NCBI GenBank assembly: GCA_050291725.1
Contig: JBNKKH010000013.1
Coordinates: forward strand, 1-48,763
Reading direction: 5' to 3'
Length of the DNA: 48,763 nucleotides
Origin: JAAGZL01 sp050291725
Lineage (GTDB): Bacteria > Pseudomonadota > Gammaproteobacteria > Chromatiales > Chromatiaceae
Part shown: positions 7,916 through 15,264 of the stretch, one piece after another
Layout of the letters: each line of letters opens with the position of its first letter
How positions within the stretch are numbered: the stretch's first letter is position 1
Notes under the pieces: model-generated
Told to the model about the DNA's origin: nothing
The model's database searches: none
Seen by the model: only the letters and a program-made list of their open reading frames with translations
Position numbers and translations under genes: made by a program

Positions 7916-10498
7916 TTATGACTCAGATAGCTTCTTCAAGCAGTAAAGCTGTTCTAGGGCCTGCTTTGGGGTCAGTTCATCTGGGTCAATAGACTCCAGT
8001 TCATCCAATATCCGGTTTTCCTTATCATCGCTCTCTTCATTGCTATTCAGATCAAATAGGGATAGCTGGTTTATCTGCTGTTCTGCGTGTTGTTGTGCCG
8101 ACTGCTCCAGCTCACGCAAACGAGTTCGAGCCCGTTTTATGATCTCGCGTGGCACACCGGCTAAAGCTGCAACCTGGAGGCCATAGCTCTGGTTGGCTGG
8201 TCCATCTGTCACTGCATGCATGAACACTATGGAGTCTCCATGTTCCACTGCATCCAGATGTACATTGGCGATGCCAGGGTACTCTTCCGGCAGAGTGGTG
8301 AGTTCAAAGTAGTGAGTGGCAAACAGGGTGTAGGCGCGAATTCTGGTGGCTAACTCTACTCCGCAAGACCAGGCTAGGGATAGACCATCAAAGGTGCTGG
8401 TGCCGCGTCCCACCTCATCCATCAATACCAGGCTGTTTTCTGTGGCGTTATGGAGGATGTTTGCAGTTTCCTCCATCTCTACCATAAAGGTGGAACGTCC
8501 GCCGGCTAGATCATCCGATGCCCCGATGCGAGAAAAGATGCGGTCGATCGGACCTATGCGGGCACTGCTTGCCGGTACATAACTGCCAGAGTGAGCCAGT
8601 AAAACAATCAGGGCGATTTGACGCATGTAGGTGGATTTACCACCCATGTTTGGTCCGGTGATGATCAGGATGCGGCGTTCATCACTGAACTCAACACTGT
8701 TGGGTACAAAGGGGGTATCGTTCACCATCTCTACCACCGGGTGTCGACCCTCATGAATGGAAATTCCTGGTTGAGTATTCAGCTCTGGGGCGCATAGATT
8801 GAGTTTTTCTGAGCGCTCGGCAAAGGTGGTTATTACATCTAGGGATGCCAGGGCTGATGCACAGGTCTGGAGCTGGGCGATTTTGGTTTGTAGCTTCTCC
8901 AGAAGCTCTTCATACAGTGCCTTCTCTCGAGCTAGGGAACGCTCCCTGGCCGAGAGCACCTGGTCTTCGAATTTTTTCAGCTCCGGTATAATGAAGCGCT
9001 CGGCAGACTTTAGGGTTTGTCGGCGTACGTACTCATCAGGTACAGAGTCTGATTGCAGACGGCTGATCTCTATGTAGTAACCGTGGACCCGATTGTAGCT
9101 TACCTTGAGATTGGCAATGCCGGTACGTTCCCGCTCCCGTTGTTCTAGATCCAGCAGATACTGTTCAGAGTTGCTGGATAGATTACGCAGTTCATCCAGT
9201 TCGGCATCGTAGCCCTCTGCTATTACTCCACCATCCCGAATTAGCATCGGTGGGTTCTCTATAACCGCCTGATCTAACAATTCCACCACTTCAGGATGGG
9301 TTCCTGCATCGGTTGCTAGCTGTTGCAGTAGTGGTGCATCCAGATCTGCGAGCAGTTGCTGGAGTTGTGGGAGCCGCGCCAGGGAAGCTCCAAGGGTGGA
9401 GAGGTCTCGTGGCCGGGCAGATTTTAGGGCGATACGGGAGAGGATGCGCTCGATATCCCCCACCCCCTGCAGCTCTTCGTGTAACTCATTCTGTCGGCTT
9501 CTCTCCAGAAGAGCGGCAATAGCGGCGTGGCGTTCTCTTATCTGCTCAATGTCCCGCAGTGGGCGATTGATCCAGCGCCGCAGCATACGGCTGCCCATGG
9601 CGGTGGCTGTACGGTCCATAATTCCACACAGGGTATTTTGCGATTGACCGCTTAAGTCGTGCTCCAGTTCCAGGTTGCGGCGGGTTGCGGCATCTATGAT
9701 GACTGCATCATCGCGTCGTTCTACGGAGAGCGCGCTGATGTGGGGAAGGCTGCTGCGCTGGGTTTCGCTCACATACTGCATGAGTGCGCCAGCTGCAATT
9801 ACTCCTAACGGTTGGTCGGTACAGCCAAACCCTCCCAGATCTCTGGTGCCAAACTGTTCGGTCAGAAGCCTCTCAGCTGTATCTCGGTCAAAGTGCCAAA
9901 TAGGGCGTTTGGTGATGCCTTTCTGGTCGGGTATCTCAGTAGGCAGGGGTTGGTCTTCGGCTATTAGCAGTTCAGCCGGTCTCAGACGTTCAAGCTCGCC
10001 TGCCAGGGCCTCGCTGGATTCAAGCTGTTGAATCTGAAAACGTCCGCTGCAAATATCCAGGGTGGCCAATCCAAAGTTGCCATCTGATTGATATAAGGCT
10101 CCCAGCAGGTTGTCTCTGCGCTCCTCCAACAGGGCTTCGTCGGTCACAGTACCCGGGGTTACTACCCGCACCACCTGGCGTTCCACTGGACCTTTGCTGG
10201 TGGCGGGGTCACCTATCTGTTCACAGATGGCAATGGATTCTCCCTGTCGCACCAGTCTGGCCAGGTAGTTCTCCGCTGCATGATAGGGGACACCGGCCAT
10301 GGGAATAGGCTGGCCTGCACTTTTGCCCCGTTTAGTCAGGGTAATATCCAGCAGGCGGGCTGCTTTTTCCGCATCTCCGAAGAACAGCTCATAGAAATCA
10401 CCCATGCGGTAGAACACCAGCATATCTGGGTATTCCGCCTTGATGCGTAGGTACTGCTGCATCATGGGGGTATGAGTTTGGCTATTTGCAGGTGACAT
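7916..10498 (-). CDS. mutS: DNA mismatch repair protein MutS
   Basis: MutS recognises mismatches and small loops and recruits MutL. At 860 residues it is full length. The N-terminal mismatch-binding domain has MMQQYLRIK and the Phe-x-Glu motif in GDFYELF. The lever and clamp regions follow in the middle. The ATPase domain carries Walker A GPNMGGKST (roughly residue 620), the DEVGRGTSTFDG Walker B/signature region and FATHYFELT. A short tail (PDELTPKQALEQLYCLKKL) matches the dimerisation helix. It is transcribed leftwards, convergent with the FHA gene (17 bp gap), and lies upstream of the pncC-recA-alaS block, as in many Gammaproteobacteria. Confidence 0.98.
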   Translation of the reverse strand: MSPANSQTHTPMMQQYLRIKAEYPDMLVFYRMGDFYELFFGDAEKAARLLDITLTKRGKSAGQPIPMAGVPYHAAENYLARLVRQGESIAICEQIGDPATSKGPVERQVVRVVTPGTVTDEALLEERRDNLLGALYQSDGNFGLATLDICSGRFQIQQLESSEALAGELERLRPAELLIAEDQPLPTEIPDQKGITKRPIWHFDRDTAERLLTEQFGTRDLGGFGCTDQPLGVIAAGALMQYVSETQRSSLPHISALSVERRDDAVIIDAATRRNLELEHDLSGQSQNTLCGIMDRTATAMGSRMLRRWINRPLRDIEQIRERHAAIAALLERSRQNELHEELQGVGDIERILSRIALKSARPRDLSTLGASLARLPQLQQLLADLDAPLLQQLATDAGTHPEVVELLDQAVIENPPMLIRDGGVIAEGYDAELDELRNLSSNSEQYLLDLEQRERERTGIANLKVSYNRVHGYYIEISRLQSDSVPDEYVRRQTLKSAERFIIPELKKFEDQVLSARERSLAREKALYEELLEKLQTKIAQLQTCASALASLDVITTFAERSEKLNLCAPELNTQPGISIHEGRHPVVEMVNDTPFVPNSVEFSDERRILIITGPNMGGKSTYMRQIALIVLLAHSGSYVPASSARIGPIDRIFSRIGASDDLAGGRSTFMVEMEETANILHNATENSLVLMDEVGRGTSTFDGLSLAWSCGVELATRIRAYTLFATHYFELTTLPEEYPGIANVHLDAVEHGDSIVFMHAVTDGPANQSYGLQVAALAGVPREIIKRARTRLRELEQSAQQHAEQQINQLSLFDLNSNEESDDKENRILDELESIDPDELTPKQALEQLYCLKKLSES

Positions 10499-10552
10499 CT
10501 GTTGTTAATCAGGGATATTGCGTGTTTTGTTAGCACTTACTCAGTGCGATTA

Positions 10553-10828
10553 CTATCCAATACTGTAGAGTTTCTCTACTGGTTTCAAGATGTTCCAGGT
10601 GCATTTCATCCCGGCAGGGAAGCTAACCAGATCACCACGTCCAAACTCGATAGGTTCACCATTTTCTGGGGTGATAATCACCTCTCCGCGGAGAAAATAA
10701 CAGGTTTCAGCTTTATCGTATGTCCATTCGAATTCAGATACCTCTTTTTCCCAGATTGGCCAATCAAACACGCCTAGGATCTCAAGTTTCGCCGGTGATG
10801 GTTGCCGCTCAAAACTGAATTCTGACAT
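10553..10828 (-). CDS. Small cupin-domain protein (DUF861/EutQ-like)
   Basis: A 91-residue single-domain cupin. A YDKAETCYFLRGEVIITPENG strand pair is followed by FGRGDLVSFPAGMKCTW, the G(X)5-D-X-PxG pattern of cupin motif 2. Motif 1 lacks the usual double His, so metal binding is uncertain. The ATG at 10828, preceded by AGGGAGAAG, is preferred over a start 14 residues upstream. The substrate is unknown; relatives are annotated as cupins that bind small ligands. It lies just beyond the 5' end of mutS on the same strand. Confidence 0.78.
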   Translation of the reverse strand: MSEFSFERQPSPAKLEILGVFDWPIWEKEVSEFEWTYDKAETCYFLRGEVIITPENGEPIEFGRGDLVSFPAGMKCTWNILKPVEKLYSIG

Positions 10829-10946
10829 TTTCTTCTCCCTATTCTCTGTAGGTTTCTTAAGTTGAAGCAAAACATGTCCAGTTTATATTATTTAACTCCT
10901 TTGCGCTGCATTGCGTTCACACTATTTCTTGGTAATACTCGTTGCT

Positions 10947-11438
10947 ATGGAGAGTGAACTGAAACAACTGGCAATAGCCCTGAATCGTGCCCTTCTTGGT
11001 AAGGGCGAGGTGATGGCTAGCGCCGAGTCTTGCACTGGTGGCTGGATTGCCAAAGCCATGACAGATGTTCCGGGAAGCAGCGGCTGTTTCGAGCGTGCCT
11101 TTATCACCTACAGCAACCAGGCCAAACTGGATATGCTTGGGGTGGCAGCAGAAACCATACAACAGTATGGAGCTGTTAGTGAGGAGGTGGTGCGGGAGAT
11201 GGTGCAGGGAGCTCTGGAACGGAGCCGGGCATCTGTGGCTGTGGCCGTCAGCGGTATTGCTGGTCCGGATGGAGGAAGCGAGGAGAAGCCGGTTGGTACG
11301 GTGTGGTTGGCGTGGGGACGAGCTGGAGGTCTGGTGATAACTTCGAAAAAACTATTTCCAGGTGATAGGGAAGAGGTGCGCTACCGGACAAGCGTCGCGG
11401 CACTACAGGAGATATTGGATCTCATTGAGCGAAGTTAA
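10947..11438 (+). CDS. pncC: Nicotinamide-nucleotide amidohydrolase PncC (CinA C-terminal type)
   Basis: PncC deamidates NMN to nicotinate mononucleotide in pyridine nucleotide salvage. The 163-residue protein is the stand-alone CinA C-terminal domain: the SAESCTGGWIAKAMTDVPGSS motif with catalytic Ser, ITYSNQAK, YGAVSEEVV and VSGIAGPDGGSEEKPVGTVW. I chose the ATG at 10947 because family members begin shortly before the LAIAL..ALL helix; the 12 extra residues from 10911 look like untranslated leader. The gene upstream of recA matches the usual cinA-recA neighbourhood. Its 3' end overlaps the next gene by 14 nt. Confidence 0.92.
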   Translation: MESELKQLAIALNRALLGKGEVMASAESCTGGWIAKAMTDVPGSSGCFERAFITYSNQAKLDMLGVAAETIQQYGAVSEEVVREMVQGALERSRASVAVAVSGIAGPDGGSEEKPVGTVWLAWGRAGGLVITSKKLFPGDREEVRYRTSVAALQEILDLIERS

Positions 11439-11955
11439 ATTTAATAACCTTTTCTTTGCGCTTTGGCCAGACCAGAAGGTCAGGTCAGAATTGAGGCGTA
11501 TACAACAGAAAGTTTGTGGTCAGAACGGACGCCTGCACCACCCGCAAGATCTACATATGACCCTGGTGTTTCTGGGTCGGGTTACACCAGAGCAGCTTCC
11601 CTGTGTTATACAGACGGCGGATGCTGTTGTAGGAAAATCATTTACGTTGGAATTGGACAGGAACGGATACTGGAAGAGGCCCCAGATACTCTGGTGTGGT
11701 CCCAAACAGATACCGGAGCAACTTAGTCAGCTAGTGCAAGATCTTCAACAGGGTCTGTGTACTTGCGGATTTCAGCCGGAACAGAGAGTGTACAGCCCCC
11801 ATGTGACTCTGGCGCGCAAGGCTAAGCATGCCGAGGCAAATTATCTAGATGAATCGGTGATATGGACTCCTGGGAAATTCGTTCTGGCTGGTTCTCATTC
11901 AAGCTCAGAGCTGCCGCGTTATTGTGTATTAAACCAGTGGGAGTTGCCTATTTGA
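11425..11955 (+). CDS. thpR: RNA 2',3'-cyclic phosphodiesterase (2H family)
   Basis: A 2H phosphoesterase that opens 2',3'-cyclic phosphate RNA ends (LigT/ThpR type). The two catalytic HxT motifs are clear: HMTLVFLG in the first half and HVTLAR in the second. The N-terminal NNLFFALWPD opening is typical. I placed the start at the TTG at 11425, giving 176 residues and a 14-nt overlap with pncC; the longer frame from 11362 reads out of frame through pncC and does not look like the family. TTG is the only plausible initiator close to the conserved start. Confidence 0.85.
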   Translation: MSEVKFNNLFFALWPDQKVRSELRRIQQKVCGQNGRLHHPQDLHMTLVFLGRVTPEQLPCVIQTADAVVGKSFTLELDRNGYWKRPQILWCGPKQIPEQLSQLVQDLQQGLCTCGFQPEQRVYSPHVTLARKAKHAEANYLDESVIWTPGKFVLAGSHSSSELPRYCVLNQWELPI

Positions 11956-12049
11956 TCTCTTCTTGCATGTTGTATCTGTTTAAACTATCTATAATTATAT
12001 GGTAGCGTGTAACGGGGAATGTAGAGGATAAAACAATAATGGAGATGTG

Positions 12050-12346
12050 ATGATGAAACGGTTAGTCATGATTTGCTGTATTTCACTGGTCTACGTTGGT
12101 GCACACGCTGGATCTTTGTATAAGTGGAAAGATGCTGATGGTAACGTTCATTTCACTCAGAAACGCCCTCCCGCAGAGGCAGTATCTTCCGATGAAATGG
12201 AGACCAAAACTAATCGAAACAGTGTTAAATCTAATTGGTCCAATGGAATGCAACAAAATGCCCGCCAGTTTATGAACAAGGCCGGAGTACGGAGAGTTTG
12301 GATTGACCGTAGCGGCAAAGAGGTCGAAGGGCATAGCCGGTACTAA
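12050..12346 (+). CDS. Small exported DUF4124-type protein
   Basis: A ~98-residue protein with a signal peptide (MMKRLVMICCISLVYVGAHAG) followed at once by LYKWKDADGNVHFTQKRPP, the hallmark of DUF4124. These proteins are periplasmic and of unknown role. The rest is Ser/Asn/Gln-rich with a short basic end. GGAG at 12041-12044 serves ATG codons at 12050 or 12053. It sits between thpR and recA in its own short transcription unit. Confidence 0.85.
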   Translation: MMKRLVMICCISLVYVGAHAGSLYKWKDADGNVHFTQKRPPAEAVSSDEMETKTNRNSVKSNWSNGMQQNARQFMNKAGVRRVWIDRSGKEVEGHSRY

Positions 12347-12539
12347 GGGCTTATCCGACTCAACTCCACAATCAGTAAATACTTTTTTCTCTTCCGGGAA
12401 CCTCTCTTGAGGCATGGGGTAAAATAATTACAACTCTCCCCATGACAACATATTTTTCTTGTGCCATAATAGGAGAACATTCATAGAACGCTATCTTGTG
12501 GCAGGAAGCCATAGGCCAGATAAGTAACCAGGGGGAAAA

Positions 12540-13577
12540 ATGGACGATAATCGCAAAAAGGCACTCAGTGCAGCACTTAGTCAGATTGAAAAACAGTTCG
12601 GTAAGGGCTCTGTCATGCGGATGGGTGATGGCAGCGCAATTGGCAATGTAGAAGCAATCTCCACTGGGTCTTTGGGTCTAGATATCGCTTTAGGCATAGG
12701 CGGTGTTCCTAAGGGACGTGTAGTAGAGATCTATGGTCCTGAATCATCAGGTAAAACCACTCTGACTTTGCATGTTGTAGCTGAGTCGCAGAAGAGTGGT
12801 GGCACAGCCGCATTTGTAGATGCAGAACATGCCTTGGATCCCCTTTATGCCGAGAAGCTGGGAGTGAATATGGATGACCTCCTGGTGTCCCAGCCAGACA
12901 CCGGGGAACAGGCCCTTGAGATCACCGATATGCTAGTTCGTTCTGGCGCCGTAGATGTGGTGGTTGTGGACTCGGTAGCAGCCTTGACCCCAAAGGCAGA
13001 GATTGAGGGGGAAATGGGAGACACTCATGTGGGCCTGCAGGCCAGACTCATGTCTCAGGCCCTGCGGAAACTTACGGCCAATATCAAGCGTTCCAACTGC
13101 CTAGTTATCTTTATCAACCAGATTCGTATGAAGATCGGAGTGATGTTTGGTAGTCCTGAGACCACAACTGGCGGTAACGCTTTGAAATTCTACTCATCGG
13201 TAAGGCTGGATATCCGTCGCACCGGTGCTATCAAGAAGGGTGAAGAGGTAATCGGCAACGAGACCAGGGTCAAGGTAGTAAAAAACAAGGTGGCACCACC
13301 CTTCAAACAGTGCAATTTTGAGATTCTCTATGGAGAGGGTATTTCCCGTGAGGGTGAAATTATTGAACTGGGCGTCAAACACGATATCGTGGATAAGTCT
13401 GGCTCTTGGTACAGCTATAACGGCGACCGCATCGGTCAGGGTAAGGATAACGTGCGAGGGTTTTTAAAAGAGAACCCAGATATAGCTCAGGATATTGAGG
13501 GCAAAATCCGTGATGCAGTATTTCCTAAATCGGATGAGGGAAAGGCGTCTGAAGAATCTGAGCCAGTGGAGGCGTAA
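12540..13577 (+). CDS. recA: Recombinase RecA
   Basis: RecA forms filaments on ssDNA, catalyses strand exchange and activates LexA cleavage. It is full length at 345 residues, with Walker A GPESSGKTT (about 66-74), the DAEHALDP region, VVVDSVAAL, the L1/L2 regions (GEMGDTHVG; FINQIRMKIGVMFGSPETTTGG) and an acidic C-terminal tail. A GGGG ribosome site precedes the ATG. I did not find the canonical CTGT-N8-ACAG LexA box in the 190 bp upstream, so SOS control by that operator is not evident. recX follows directly. Confidence 0.98.
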   Translation: MDDNRKKALSAALSQIEKQFGKGSVMRMGDGSAIGNVEAISTGSLGLDIALGIGGVPKGRVVEIYGPESSGKTTLTLHVVAESQKSGGTAAFVDAEHALDPLYAEKLGVNMDDLLVSQPDTGEQALEITDMLVRSGAVDVVVVDSVAALTPKAEIEGEMGDTHVGLQARLMSQALRKLTANIKRSNCLVIFINQIRMKIGVMFGSPETTTGGNALKFYSSVRLDIRRTGAIKKGEEVIGNETRVKVVKNKVAPPFKQCNFEILYGEGISREGEIIELGVKHDIVDKSGSWYSYNGDRIGQGKDNVRGFLKENPDIAQDIEGKIRDAVFPKSDEGKASEESEPVEA

Positions 13578-13579
13578 GC

Positions 13580-14035
13580 CTGAGTAGTACGAACACAGCA
13601 GATGAGATAGAGCAGGCGGCTCTGCGCCTGCTCGTACATCGCGAACACTCCCGTACAGAACTGTATAGAAAACTCCAGAGCAGATTTCCCGATTCTCCCC
13701 ATATAGAGCAGGTGCTTGACGGTTTAGAGGAACTGGACTACCTGAATGATGAGCGTTTTCTGCAGGAGTATTTGACAGTGCGTAAGCGTAAAGGATTTGG
13801 TCCGCTCCGGATTAAGGCTGAACTTCAGGAGCGAGGCTTAAGCAGTGGGTTGATAGCGAACTATCTGCAAGAACAAGATTCTGATTGGTATCAACTTTTG
13901 CAGCAAACTGCTGCAGCTAAATCTGGCGTATCAGCAGAATCCAGTCATAAATCACAACAGAAGCTTGCGCGCTTCTTAGAATATCGCGGATTCCCCGTAT
14001 CTATGATTAGGCGCTATTTATGGGATAACGATTAA
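13580..14035 (+). CDS. recX: Regulatory protein RecX, probable CTG start
   Basis: RecX binds and limits RecA filaments. Read from 13580 the protein is 151 residues, the normal size, with the family opening AALRLLVHREHSRTELYRKL, then LDYLNDERFLQEYL, RKRKGFGPLRIKAELQERG and the closing LEYRGFPVSMIRRYLW. The frame is open only from 13562 and contains no ATG, GTG or TTG before 13712, where a GTG start would delete the conserved first third. A GGAGG at 13568-13572, inside the end of recA, lies 7 nt before CTG 13580, so CTG is the likely initiator. Cotranscription with recA is expected. Confidence 0.88.
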   Translation: MSSTNTADEIEQAALRLLVHREHSRTELYRKLQSRFPDSPHIEQVLDGLEELDYLNDERFLQEYLTVRKRKGFGPLRIKAELQERGLSSGLIANYLQEQDSDWYQLLQQTAAAKSGVSAESSHKSQQKLARFLEYRGFPVSMIRRYLWDND

Positions 14036-14062
14036 TTTTAGAACTAACCTAGGTGTTTGCTC

Positions 14063-14893
14063 CTAGTCAGAAAATGAAAATTCCATCTCTGTGCCATCTA
14101 ACTCAATTATATCGTTGGACCAGAGTGGAAATATCCTTCTGTTTATCTCTTCCCCATTTATTACTACGGTAATATTCTCTGGAGAACCCTCTCCCAGAGG
14201 TACTAGAAAATAGCCATCTGGTCTCCTGGTAACAGCGGCAACCCGTTGGCCTGATTTATCAATGCTAGTAACAGATTTGTGTAGAGTCATATTGTGACCC
14301 TGGCGAGTGCCGGAAATGATTGTAATATTTCCTACTCTATCTTTTGGGTTTTCCGCCTTTACTCTGGATTGTGCTGCCTGTTCTGTCTGTTCAGTATTTT
14401 GCTCTTCATGCGAATTTATTTCCTGGGGTTGTGCCTGGGAGATATTTGACTCTTCCTGATCTATGACAGTGGCGTCTTGTATATCCAGGTCTCCTGTAAA
14501 TTGTGCAGGTGTTTCTTTCGTAGATTCTGATTGATCAGGACTGCTGAGTTGTTTGATAAGTTGAACTCTGGTTTTGTCGAACTCATCTTCCTGAGATTCA
14601 GCTGCGCTGGTAGCATCATATGTGAGTTTGAACTTGCCTATTGCAATTCTGTCTCCGTGCTCCAGAGGGCATTTCTTGGTCAGGCGATCATTTACCATTG
14701 TCCCATTTGCGCTGTTCAGGTCTTCTAAAAAACAGTCGCCCAGGATGCAGATTATGCGTAGATGGTGACGGCTAACCGAGGGGTTATCGAGAATAATATC
14801 GCAATCAGTAGCACGGCCAATAGTGGTGTTTTCGTTTACTATCAGCTTCTCTTCTTGAGCTTCACCGTCATTAGTTATTATTAGTTTTGGCAT
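14063..14893 (-). CDS. FHA-domain protein, two-domain, acidic linker
   Basis: 276 residues. An N-terminal FHA domain (about 1-95) shows IGR (25-27), NPSVSRHH (37-44) and DLNSANGT (58-65), the phosphothreonine-binding loops. Residues ~100-185 are a Gln/Glu/Ser/Thr-rich linker. The C-terminal ~85 residues (RRPDGYFLVPLG, WSNDIIELDG, MEFSFSD) align by eye with the C-terminus of the repeat-bearing FHA protein at 6867-7898, so the two are paralogues with different linkers. It has no kinase or phosphatase neighbour here and is convergent with recX. It probably reads Ser/Thr phosphorylation set by an unseen kinase and the PP2C enzyme at 6068. Confidence 0.88.
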   Translation of the reverse strand: MPKLIITNDGEAQEEKLIVNENTTIGRATDCDIILDNPSVSRHHLRIICILGDCFLEDLNSANGTMVNDRLTKKCPLEHGDRIAIGKFKLTYDATSAAESQEDEFDKTRVQLIKQLSSPDQSESTKETPAQFTGDLDIQDATVIDQEESNISQAQPQEINSHEEQNTEQTEQAAQSRVKAENPKDRVGNITIISGTRQGHNMTLHKSVTSIDKSGQRVAAVTRRPDGYFLVPLGEGSPENITVVINGEEINRRIFPLWSNDIIELDGTEMEFSFSD

Positions 14894-15264
14894 GTGTAGG
14901 TCCCCTTAAACACGTTTTATTCATAACCATCTTCTCAAAATGCACCTCTAGTAATATGTCAATTACTTCTCTTAGTAGAGTGGTATCTATATTCTGTCAG
15001 TATCGCTATCTGATTTTAAGAATTCCTACATAAGTTTTAGTGTTAGCTATATTTTAGCTCGTATATTCAAAGTAGAAATGATTGGTATCATATTTTCAAT
15101 ACCATTGGTCGGTATATATGCGATATATGGGAGTTAAATTGGCTGTTTGGGTTAGTTATGGGCGTAATTTTGGACAAATGACGTTTTTTTACGATATCTA
15201 GAGTGACTTTCGCTCCAGTTCTGCATAACATTCCACTTTTGTATTATCTTTAGATTATTTGTGA
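14894..15264. other. AT-rich intergenic region upstream of alaS
   Basis: 371 bp between the divergent FHA gene and alaS. It contains an imperfect inverted repeat around TTGGTATCATATTTTCAATACCA (about 15083-15106) but no convincing gene, RNA gene or terminator. Promoters for both flanking genes should lie here. Confidence 0.5.

Noticed and set aside
12347..12539. LexA box upstream of recA
   Set aside because: I found no CTGT-N8-ACAG match; a divergent operator cannot be excluded by eye.
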